Part shown: positions 36,518 to 47,082 of the stretch, piece by piece
Layout: each line of letters starts with the position of its first letter
How positions within the stretch are numbered: position 1 is the stretch's first letter
Source of the DNA: Spinacia oleracea
Lineage: Eukaryota > Streptophyta > Magnoliopsida > Caryophyllales > Amaranthaceae
Assembly (NCBI RefSeq): GCF_020520425.1
Contig: NC_079492.1
Span: 117,153,157 to 117,217,156 of the forward strand
Direction of reading: 5' to 3'
DNA: 64,000 bases
Notes under the pieces: model-generated
Database searches by the model: none
What the model was told of the DNA's origin: nothing
What the model saw: the letters and a program-made list of their open reading frames with translations, nothing else
Translations under genes and position numbers: made by a program

Positions 36518-38768
36518 CTAGTTGTATATTTTCTGAAGACCTAGCAAATCAAGGACCTCCCTGACCTTGATTGTGTTATTGTCGCTGCATACAAGACGTC
36601 CAAGGATATACTTCCGTGTGGCTCTGTCGCTCTTCTTATAACACTGTCAATTGTAATGAAAATTGTCATAAAATCTGGCATTCGTAGGAGTAGACTGTAT
36701 CAAATGTATTATATGCTAACTCGTACCTTCATCCACGCAGTTACAACCTCTACCGAGGACAACAACAAAACCATACACAATATTCCCCCGTCCTCTTTGG
36801 TTTTTTGCTTTGGATGATGATCAACCATGCCAACGCAGGCGTCGCCAAGATTCCATGTAATATGTTCAATGCCGATCATTGGTTGCAATTTCTTAAACAC
36901 CATAGCCTGTAAAAAAAATGTACTCACCGTTGGACTGCCGTAAAATACTTATAATTCCACATAGTAGGAAGTATGAAACTACCAAAGGTTGTAGGTATGT
37001 CTTGGTAAAAGTCTCTGTCGTATGTGGCTCAGATCTTGGGTCATATGCAAACAGAGTTATCTTGGAATTCCGGCAGTTGTTTGGAAATTCTGGTTGAAAT
37101 CTAATCACAAACCACTGGCCACTATGATAAAGCGTGACGTATAACTGCGTATTTTTGAATTCGGTATACATTAGTTTAGTGTGAATTGACTGGAATAACT
37201 GTATTATGAAACTATTAACATTACCTTACGAATTTCCTTCATAACAAACCCTTTCTCAATGTCAGATTTGATGTAGTCTGCCGTTGATGTAAGTGCTTCA
37301 ACGAAATTAGGTCCATCAGTACCCATGGTGATCATCTCATCCTGTAACAAAATTAAAATTATGTTAGTAAAGAACATTGTGAAGAGCAGCCAGTTGTCCA
37401 ATTTTGGTACGCTTACCCAATATTTAGGTGTGATCACATATGTTGTGAAGATTTTCATGTCACGAAGCTGGCTATTTAAATAGGAACACCAAGCACACAT
37501 AACCTGGATTCACATTGTAATAAAATTAGAGTGCGACTACAATTGAAAAAAGATCTATTTCTTTAAACTGAAAATGTATAATTGAATCAGATAACAAACC
37601 TCCATGTCAACTTCTCTATTTTTTTGAATGAACGATAGAGCATCCCTCGTGTTACAAGGTGGTTCTGATCTTGTACCAATACCTGGTCCTCAAATTTATT
37701 TTGATCAAGAACCTTCTCAGATATTTTTCGTTGTGTTGGCTCAACCATGGGTTTTGGTATGTATCTTCCAATTCTTTCCAAGCTATTGACAGACTCTCTA
37801 TCGTTGTCGTTACTTTCATCTCTGTTCTCAACAACAGGATTTTCTTGAGGCACTGTATGTTCTACAGGACTCGTGTTCTTCTCTGTTGCCTTTGGACTTG
37901 TTTGACACGGTATTGTTGATGGCTCGTTGCTTGAACGGACGGACTAGAAACCCAAAAAAGTTTAGCTACAAAACAATGACAGAAAAATACGAATTGGTAG
38001 GAACAAACACATACCTTTCTCTGGCTTGAACTTGGTTGCTTGAATCTCCGACGTAGGGCTGTTTTCAATGCTTCTTTTGGAGGTGGGTCTGGTTTTTCAG
38101 CTGTCGTGTCCAATCTGTCCTTTAACCACGGTGGTATCTCCGTCTGAACATTAATTGGACATGGTTTTCCATACAAAACATCTTGGACCACCTAGGTAAT
38201 TCCAGTTCATGAGTACTACACCTAATATGAATAATTCACAAGCCTCTAGATTAAGGATCGTACCTCAGCGTGACCAAAGGTACCATCCGGACCTGAATCT
38301 TGATTTATCAAATCGTACACATCCTTTGTCTGCCAACAACCAAGCCTCGGCACATCCGTTCTCCACCCCTTTGCGGTTTTTTTATATTTCAGTCGGTCAA
38401 GATATGCAATCTATGTCATAAGAATTAAGGACCACATTCACTGTAATCAGGGAATTTCATAAAAAGTAGTACGTTGATGATTTGTAAACTTTGTAAAATC
38501 AATACTTACCAACAAAATGAATGCTGATGCTTTACCACGTTCTCTACCGTGACCTCCTATCCATTCATATAAAAACCCACACCAGTTCCATTCATATGGG
38601 TCATTAAGGGCTTCCTCCTTAAGTATATGCAACAATTTCGGGCTAATAAAGTTATACTTAGTCATGCAAAAGAGACTTCCGAATGAAAGCAGAATGAAAT
38701 GCCTCAAAAACATGTTCCTATTATCAATTTTTAACAAAGCTTTGTTGTACACATTAATGTACTCAGTC

Positions 38769-38811
<43 letters not shown>

Positions 38812-39928
38812 CTGATACTCTTCCTCAAAACTAATAAGCTCTGGATCATCCACACGCAGACTACTGAATTCATTCTCCCCAGCCGGCAATCCAGTTATCC
38901 ACATTGTCATATCCTCATCTATAGTGATGTTGTAATCGTCCTGAATCTTTAAGGTTTTTGACTTCCAATCCCACCTCCCCTCTAGCCAAGTTAAGAAATA
39001 CCTATCCACCTTTTGAATTTTTAAATTCAATATTGACCCAAAACCAGCGGACTTCACCCAGTTTTCCCTAATTGAACCCATGATGTCACATAATTCCTTC
39101 ACAAGACTGGGGTATGATCGTAGAGCGGTGTGCTGCAAATCAAATAAAATAAAACAAGGTGTACAAGTTATACAATGTGGTCTAACTTTCTTAGAAAATA
39201 GCACATTACTAAGTGTAACCTAGTTACTTACTGGAGTCCTTGCGGTGCTTTCACCTTTACCCTTTGGAGGTCTTCCAAGACCACCTTTAACCCACTTTCC
39301 ACTAGGCCGCGGTCTGGCTTCTCTCTGAGCTTCTGTTAGGGGTGGTCTTCCCCGTTTTCTTGTAATTGGACCCTTAACTGGACGTGCATTACTATCCTCA
39401 ATGTCGGTTGTAGTTCTTTGTGGTATGGTAGTGTCATGTTCTTCTTCTGATTCTGGGATACTTTCCCAAATTTTCTCCTAAATATATGGGTGTAATATTG
39501 TTGTTAATTATCAAACTATTGTTTCATTATATTTCCGACATTAGTATCACACAACAAAGGAATGACATTAAGTCGGTCGGTTTTACCTGACTAATTTCAT
39601 CTGCAACAATAAATTCTTCTAAATATGCGGCAAATGTTTGAACTTCACTTACATTGGGTTGTTGTGTTTCCTAAGTTAAAACATAATTACAATAGTTCTT
39701 ATTTGCTAGTGTATACCACTACATATAGTAACCAAAATGAAAAATGAACTCTTAGTTATTAAAATTGTACCTGTTCGCTGTTGTTCTTCCTCGCATCACC
39801 ATACCTTTCATGGTCTTGTCCCCTGGATTTTCCCCTTTATTTGTTGTCTCATCTAAATTGTCTGCAGCGGTATAGTTTCTGGCTGTTTCTAGAACATCCT
39901 CATATACATTTTCTGCAGGATCTCCCAT
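36518..39928 (-). pseudogene. Degenerate Ulp1/C48-protease-like gene with plant-mobile-type domain and AT-hooks
   Basis: Minus-strand exons chain in phase: 39587-39670, 39232-39477, 38510-39132, 38264-38410, 38015-38191, 37600-37943, 37417-37503, 37225-37341, 36983-37144, 36727-36906 and 36518-36643. The first coding exon near 39771-39928 does not join in frame. The order of domains is AT-hook-like RKRGRPPLT and GRPPKGKG; a plant-mobile-type domain (SIRENWVKSAGFGSIL ... LKIQDDYNITIDEDMTMWIT ... NFISPKLLHILKEEALNDPY); then a C48-like fold (EVMCAWCSYLNSQ ... LYHSGQWFVIRF ... ITLFAYDPRSEP ... EDGGILCMVLLL). Against the Ulp1 pattern (HW, D, DCG) the His is Gln and the Cys is Gly, while Asp remains, so protease activity is unlikely. 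Two runs break the frame: a 40-bp T tract (38772-38811) and an A7 run near 37620. Confidence 0.7.
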
Positions 39929-40719
39929 ACTCCGCTCTTCGTCCCTGTATTTTGTATCAGATGATCGGTATTTGTTATTGTGTGATTTAATTTTTAAAAA
40001 AAATTGCTCAAAAAAAAAAAAAAACAGGGAGGTAAACATCAGTTCTGGATTATGGAATTATATCACAACTAAACCATAGTGAACGAAGATTAACTATGTT
40101 GGATCAGTAATAAACAAATATCTGGGACAAACTAATTAAGAAAATTTACATAAAAATAATTAAAATTAAAACAACACCTTAATTACATAAAAAATAGGAC
40201 AAACTAATTAAGAAAATTTATGGAATATCTGGGACTTACATGGACTTGAAATTCGAGGCCTTTCGCAAAATCTGTCAACAAGTATTGATAAAAACGCATG
40301 AAATAAATTTCTGGGTTCGTTTTTGTGGGTGAATGAAAGATGAATTTTAGTGTTATGGAGGAGAGATCTATGACTCTTTCAACCGGAAACTAGGAAAGTT
40401 GAGGAAATGGTTATGAGGAAAGTTGACCCCAAAAAAATGTAGGGGACCCACGCCGTCCAAATCAACCAATAGCTATAAGACTACTTTTTCCCTTTTCCAG
40501 CTTCCAACACAACATTTTTAATTAAAACACTACTAACGTATCATAGAAAGTTCCGTCAATTTACTTACGCAAAATTGTATGTGTTTGTATTAAATGTGTT
40601 TAATGAAACATTTGACAAACTTAAAGTTGTATTAATAGTTTACTTTTTATTAAAAAGTTTTTAATGAAATTGGAAAATGAATAAGTACAAAGTTAACGTT
40701 TTGCAATATTTATGCTAAA
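39929..40719. other. Spacer upstream of the C48-like gene
   Basis: AT-rich. It probably contains the 5' end and promoter of the minus-strand gene, but the start exon is unresolved. A near-repeat of GGACAAACTAATTAAGAAAATTTA occurs at about 40125 and 40195. Confidence 0.35.
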
Positions 40720-41979
40720 GACCACGATCATTTCCGGGATCTCATAATCTACGTGACTCGGTAAATAGTCCAATCGATGTATTAGACCTAGTATAATTGG
40801 CCTATGCCACACAAATGAACATGAAAGGGTTTAAGGCGTAGTTCTTAGGACGACATCCATTTCCGTGATCTCATAACCTACGTGACTCGGTAAATAGTCG
40901 AATCGATGTATTAGACTTAGTGTACTTGGGCTATGTCACACAAATGAACATGAAAGGGTTTAAGGCGTAGTTCTTAGGACGGCATCCATTTCCGGGATCT
41001 CATAACCTACGTGACTCGGTAAATAGTCCAATCGATGTCTTAGACCTAGTGTACTTGGGCTATGTCACACAAATGAACATGAAAGGGTTTAAGGCGTAGT
41101 TCTTAGGGCGGCATCCATTTCCGGGATCTCATAACCTACGTGACTCGGTAAATAGTCCAAACTATGTATTAGACCTAGTGTACTTGGGCTATGTCACACA
41201 AATGAACATGAAAGGGTTTAAGGCGTAGTTCTTAGGACGACATCCATTTCCGGGATCTCATAACCTACGTGACTCGGTAAAGAGTCCAATCGATGTATTA
41301 GACCTAGTATAATTGGGCTATGTCACACAAATGAACATGAAAGGGTTTAAAGCGTAGTTCTTAGGACGGCATGCATTTCCGGGATCTCATAACCTACGTG
41401 ACTCGGTAAATAGTCCAATCGATGTCTTAGACCTAGTGTACTTGGGCTATGTCACACAAATGAACATGAAAGGGTTTAAGGCGTAGTTCTTAGGACGACA
41501 TCCATTTCCGGGATCTCATAACCTACGTGACTCGGTAAATAGTCCAATCGATGTATTAGACCTAGTATACTTGGGCTATGTCACACAAATGAACATGAAA
41601 GGGTTTAAAGCGTAGTTCATAGGACGGCATCCATTTCTAGGATCTCATAACCTACGTGACTCAGTAAATAGTCCAATCGATGTATTAGACCTAGTGTACT
41701 TGGGCTATGTCACACAAATGAACATGAAAGGGTTTAAGGCGTAGTTCTTAGGACGGCATCCATTTCCGGGATCTCATAACCTACGTGACTCGGTAAATAG
41801 TCCAATCGATGTATTAGACCTAGTGTACTTGGGCTATGTCACACAAATGAACATGAAAGGGTTTAAGGCGTAGTTCTTAGGACGGTATCCATTTCCGGGA
41901 TCTCATAACCTACGTGACTCGGTAAATAGTCCAATCGATGTATTAGACCTAGTGTACTTGGGCTATGTCACACAAATGA
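40720..41979 (+). repeat. 129-bp tandem array, ten copies
   Basis: The word CATTTCC recurs at 40729, 40858, 40987, 41116, 41245, 41374, 41503, 41632, 41761 and 41890, always 129 bases apart. Copies differ by only a few bases. Each contains CCTACGTGACTCGGTAAA and CACACAAATGAACATGAAAG. The array lies between the minus-strand C48-like gene and the plus-strand cargo genes. ACGTGAC is a bZIP-type core, so a regulatory role is possible but unproven. Confidence 0.95.
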
Positions 41980-42447
41980 AATTATTAATGTAACATAGTC
42001 CTTAGCATACAATATTTATTAAACACGTATATATGCTGGGTTTTGGATAACGCATGGGTATTATTTTATAATCTCATATCCAACCACACATTAAATTTGT
42101 CTGCTTTCCATCCATTGGCGCACGGAAGCAGATGTTAAATGGCGGGAAAACATCTACTAAGCGTAATTAATTTGTTAAATATATTACATACATAAAACTT
42201 AGTCATAATACATGTTTAACGAATACATGCGACAATTAATTAAAATAATATGCATAACAAATCATATACTGGGCTATTAAAATTAATAAGGACACCAAAC
42301 ACTAGTACACAATTTACCGCCAAATTGACTGGCCTCTAACCAGTTACCATATTGATATAAAAGACGAAGATTTAGATCTGCATATGCCATATTCACAAAC
42401 ACAGTTTACTTGAGGGTTCACAATTACATACAAAGTACAACTTCATC
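41980..42447 (+). promoter_or_regulatory. Promoter region of the 154-residue cargo gene
   Basis: TATAAAAG at 42356-42363 lies 92 bases before the ATG at 42448. The rest is AT-rich. Confidence 0.55.
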
Positions 42448-43002
42448 ATGGCTAAGGGAATGGCAACCAGGTCTAATAGGTGCAAGAGAACAGCAGCTGA
42501 AGCTAGCAACAACACAATATCCGTGAATGGAAAAGGTATACTCCTTAGTCTATTGATGTCTTACTATGCTTTATATTAACAATTGTTTTAGGATGATTAT
42601 TTAACAACAACTAAACATTTTGTAGCGGTGCCTCCAACAAGAAGGTGGTCGAAGTACATGGCAGTCGAATTAGAGCAAGAAAGATTCAAGATCGAGTGGA
42701 GGAATTTCATGCGAGTTGTCATTAAACGAATCGGACCGTCTGAAATATCGAAATTGCTTAGTGAACTATACTACGCTCCTAAAGTAAGTGAAGTGTTTAT
42801 GAAGGAAAGAGATTCGTACTTGTTGGAAAAAATTTCTTGGCAAGACATTGGACCCAACAAGGACGGTCAAAGGATCATTCGTGTGGCTAAGGCAGACGAC
42901 CGCTTATTAAAAAGAGAACCAATATCGGAGGATGAATTCTTATTAAGGGAAGGAAAACAAAAGAAGATTGATTTTGTGGATCTGACTGGTGAAGATAATT
43001 AA
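42448..43002 (+). CDS. Small basic MULE-cargo protein with C-terminal SIM-like motif
   Basis: There are two exons, 42448-42535 and 42626-43002, joined in phase across a GT-AG intron to give 154 residues. The N-terminus is basic (RSNRCKRTAAEA, PPTRRWSKY). The middle is an amphipathic helical region (MAVELEQERFKIEWRNFMRV, GPSEISKLLSELYYAP). The C-terminus ends KKIDFVDLTGEDN. The VDLT core followed by acidic residues is the form of a SUMO-interacting motif. No enzyme or DNA-binding domain is recognised. The open frame is intact and stands between the 129-bp array and the PB1-like gene. Given the neighbouring Ulp1-like gene, a link with SUMO biology is an inference worth testing. Confidence 0.65.
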
Positions 43003-43360
43003 GAACGAGTTTTCATTTTTAAATCATTAATTATCTCAATATGGACTTTAGTTATTTGTACTCGTAGTTTGTTTAATGGAAAAAGTTTCTTTTATTTGAC
43101 TAAGGGTTAATTTAATCCATACGTTGTGTGAACTTGTTGGTCATGAATTCATATTGTATGTCTTTTAATTGAAAGCAATATTATATGTATGCCTAATGTG
43201 TGCAACGTGGTAAGTGTTACCCATCCACCTTTACTGTTTTGGCTTTGTAAACGTCAATAGCAGACATATGCTATCCAAGAACACACAACCCAGATCCGCC
43301 ACCATTTTTGTAAAACCCTAATACCTTAATTTTTAATTAAGCCAAAATCGGATATCTTCC

Positions 43361-45048
43361 ATGAGTTCAGCATCAGATCTTTCAAGGTAACGACCAATCT
43401 ATCTACTTTTAATTTTTTTTTTAAACAATTTATGAATCTGAAGGGTAAATTAATTATGGTTTTGAATGCAGTGATTCAAAGAAACAGATTTCATTATTCT
43501 AAATATTTGGCACAACGGAAGATTCATTTACCATCCAAGAAGAATTTACGATAATGGAGACAATCAAGTGTATGTTGTTTCAAGATCTAAATTAGACAAT
43601 GATTATCTAAACTTGATTATCAGTTCCTTCGGTTATTCCGACTACAAGATCTGGGTTGTGGATGACTATGAAAGATTCGACGAGGACGGATTCCCAATTG
43701 AAACAACAAATGACTTCAACAAATTCATACAGATGACAAATAAGGACAATCTCGTCACTGTAGTTGTCCAGCATAAAGATAAAATCGGGGAAGATAAGTC
43801 GGTTACCAAAAAAAATGCTCGGTACATCATATTCATTCGTGTAAGAGAAATCCCAAGGTAAATATTCCTTACATTTATTTTAGCAAACCCTTTTGATTTA
43901 ATTATTAGAGAAGATACGTAGAGTAAAAAGTTATTAATTAATTTACAAAACATTTAGATTGTAATAATTGGTTTACGCAGGAATTTAAGGCTACTAAATC
44001 CAAAGTTGATAGTAAGGCTAGTCCAGCAAATGGGAATCGTGAAATAGATATTGGACTTGTGCAGAAGGTAAAATGAAGAGGACTAATTGTGTTCATACTG
44101 TGATTATATGGGAAAAAGAATAAATACATGTAACTAAGTATGAAATTGATACAAATTCACAGATGCTTGGTATGGGGTGTGGTGTTAATCATTTTGCTTC
44201 ATTCGTTGCAAAATTACCAAACACCCATAGAAAATGGGTAGCTGAAATGGGGCTGGAGGATCTACTGTTTATGAGAATCAATGAAATTGATAATCAGTTC
44301 GAGTGCTGGATCAATAGCAGGTTTAATCCTAACAAATTAGAACTCAAGATAAGGGACAACTACAAATTGAAAATAGATGAAGTAATAGTAGGTTGGGTTT
44401 TAGGCTTAAGATCTGGTGGCCATCTACAACACCCAAAAATATCTACAAAGTCCGAAGCACAACAAATGAAACAAATCTACAAAGGAAATACACCTTATGG
44501 TGCTATAATAGAGTCAGAGGTTTACAGAAAAGTACTTGAAGATCCTAACAATAAACAGTCATTTCAATCACATTTCTTGCTGTACGCCCTTGGTACAATA
44601 TTGTGCCCAACCAAGAAGTGTGGTTGGATTAGCCCGTTGCATTTATACGTGTTACACAACGCGAGTAAAGCATCGGATTATAATTGGGCTAAGTACGTTT
44701 TGGATTGGCTTGTGAAGTACGGGAAGAAAAGGTTGGCTTCCAAAACATCAAAAGAGGGTTACGGAGGATGCACACTTCTGTTTCTCGTAAGTTTTGCAAA
44801 GTTTGTTGTTGTATGTATCTTGACGAGTAACCATTTGGTGTTTCGTAACACATGCGTTTATGTTGCAGATCATATACATCGACATATTATCATCTTCAAG
44901 GGTCAATCTCAACCTAATTCCGGACGCCTGCCGCCTTCGGGTATGGGACCAAGAGAGCGTCAACAGGGTTTTGAAATCTGACCAAGGACCGGACGGTGAT
45001 TACGGTTTTGGCGAGGTTGTTGAAAACTTTGTGTACGGAGAGAGTTAA
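43361..45048 (+). CDS. PB1-like plus plant-mobile-type domain protein (one frameshift)
   Basis: Exons are 43361-43386, 43472-43840, 43981-44067, 44163-44786 and 44869-45048. The last four join in phase with GT-AG introns. Exon 2 needs one base restored near 43485 to connect MSSASDLSS to the frame beginning DFIILNIWHNGRFIYHP. The N-terminal part (FIYHPRRIYDNG ... VYVVSRSKLDNDYLNLII ... YKIWVVDDYERF) resembles the PB1-like N-terminal region of plant MuDR-type proteins. The larger part (THRKWVAEMGLEDLLFMRIN ... LKIRDNYKLKIDEVIVGWVL ... CGWISPLHLYVLHNASKASD ... IIYIDILSS) is clearly paralogous to the mobile-type domain of the minus-strand C48-like gene. It lacks the C48 part. About 430 residues in all. 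Probably a TE-borne protein of unknown function. Confidence 0.65.
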
Positions 45049-45347
45049 TCAAAATATTGAGTACTTTGTTTTAGTTGAACAATTATTTCATTTGGTTTAT
45101 CTATTGTTTATTTTGTATCTGTATAAGTGTAATATTGAGTTTTATTTGTGTGTGTATGATCCTATATTTGTATTGTATTTAGTTTACTGTGTTATTTATT
45201 GTAACATGGAACACAGCAAAACTAGTATTGGTTGAATAATTTTTTTACCTACAACGGTCATATTAAATTCAGTTATGTTCCAGTTTCTTTCTAATTCATT
45301 GCCTTCCTCCTTCTTCTGTTCATTAAGTTCTCCTGTTCATACTACCT

Positions 45348-46346
45348 ATGGTGTTTGAGGAGGGAACCCCTAACTCGAGTTCTTCAATCAGAAGTACCCC
45401 CCGCAGTAGTGCATCACAAATATTATGCCACCATGGCTACTTAGCAAAGCTACAAATTTTCAAGCACACAAACAACGTAGGCCAACGGTTTTATTCATGC
45501 CCGATGTGGAAGGTAAGCTTAATCCAGCACGCACTAATGTTACAAATTTCTGTGTATATTGAATTGGGCTAGTACTTTATTTTTCCGTACCCATATTAAA
45601 AAGAAATTACGTTTTAGATATTATGTTAATCAAAGAAATGTAATTGGAATTAATTTTTCCAGATCAGTGGTGTAAGAATTTCATTTAACAAATTGTACAA
45701 ATTAATGTATGAGTGAAAAAATCTATTGTACAACATTACATATCTAGTGTATTGGTGTATATATAGAAACGTTGAGCAACATGGTCAATGGCTTTGGCCT
45801 CTTGTCACAATGGTTACTGCGTCAATTAGAGCTTTGCAATTTCATTTGGTCTGGGGTTCGATCCTTGTAAACGACGCTATAAGAAATATTTCCCAACCCC
45901 CCCCCCCCCCCCCATACGTGGGTTTTGCACCTCCCCCCTCCCCTTTTGTTTTGTTTTTTTAAATAATCAAGATTGATTTTAATATTTATGGTCATTCGAA
46001 AACTGATTTTTTTTTTATTTTATAACGCAATAAATTAATGCTTACACAGGACGATAATTGCGGTTTCTTTTTATGGGAGAATGAGGTCAATGGAAACATC
46101 GTAGCTAATCTACAGACCGAAATTTATGATCTACAACAACAAAATATGCGCCTTAACATTGACTACGAGAAGTTAAAGGTGGACAACAAGTGGTTACGAG
46201 AGAAGAATGTAGTCCTAGAAGAAGCGAAAGTAGAGATCGTGCATCAAATTGTTGAAGCAAGAAATAACGAAAATTTTCTTGTCAAGATTGGAATCATGTT
46301 GTCCTTTTGTTTAGTCATTTTTTCATTTATCATGTTGGCAATTTAA
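45348..46346 (+). CDS. GRF-type zinc-finger protein with coiled coil and C-terminal membrane anchor
   Basis: Exons are 45348-45512 and 46050-46346, joined in phase by a GT-AG intron to give 153 residues. A Ser-rich N-terminus precedes a GRF finger split by the intron: ILCHHGYLAKLQIFKH, GQRFYSCPMWK, then NCGFFLWEN. Cys/His ligands are visible as C-x-H, C and C. A heptad-rich helix follows (NLQTEIYDLQQQNMRLNIDY to KVEIVHQIVEARNN). The protein ends in a hydrophobic segment, IGIMLSFCLVIFSFIMLAI, fitting a tail anchor. GRF fingers bind single-stranded nucleic acid in known nucleases and topoisomerases; small plant GRF/coiled-coil/TM proteins are often associated with transposons. A SINE is inserted in the intron. 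The frame is intact. Confidence 0.8.
45775..45960 (+). mobile_element. tRNA-derived SINE (copy 1) in the GRF-gene intron
   Basis: The head is TGGTCAATGGCTTTGGCCTC with a box A-like TTGTCACAATGGTTA, then a box B-like GGGGTTCGATCC. A C-run (about 45898-45914) and a T-rich end follow. It shares head and box layout with the copies at 48.70 and 49.07 kb. Confidence 0.7.
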
Positions 46347-47082
46347 TTCCGTTGGACGTTGATTGGATTACTTAAAGTAGTTGTTCGGTTTTTTCGATGT
46401 CCCCATATTGTGATCAATATCAAGTAATCTAATTTTATTTTCCCGTTTTGAAATGGTGAGATAAATTTCAAGTAATCGCTTTTTTTAAAAAAAAAGATTT
46501 TCTAGTGTTTTATGAAAGTTCAAAACACATATGAACGTAACAATGCATTTTAACAAGAATTTGTCTAACCAAACAAAATTCATGTAAGGTAAATTGGCAC
46601 ATTTTCATAAATAAAATTTTATTAAAATATTATGTAAACACAATCAAATCATGACAGACCACCTTTTACGATTCTCAAAAAAGGTAAATCTGCAAAATTG
46701 AAAAACAGCTGTTTAATACCATTTCACGATTTTAATTTACAGATACAATAAGAATTAATGTATACTGATATCTCACCAGGATATATACTGCCAATTTTAA
46801 CATACATATAATAAAAATGAAACAGAAATTAATTCAGTAGAATTCCAATCGTCAACACAAAAGTAATAAGAAACTATGTTACACACTCTACACTAGCCTA
46901 CCCCTACGTGTGAAGCTAGTCTGCAACACTAGTTTGCATGCAATGATGACAATCCCCCTTTTCCTCTTTCCAACCAAAATTACTTCAACCAAGCATCCCA
47001 TCCATTTTCCTTCACTCCACACTTCTTTTACACGCTACATCAACCAAAAACACCATCAACATCAACATAGATTCAAAGAAAG
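46347..47082. other. Intergenic, probable NAC-gene promoter
   Basis: AT-rich. A CT/CA-rich leader-like stretch from about 46950 to 47080 precedes the NAC ATG. No other gene is seen. Confidence 0.4.

Noticed and set aside
40720-41979. Possible CRISPR-like array
   Set aside because: Long contiguous 129-bp tandem units with no distinct repeat/spacer structure, in a plant genome.
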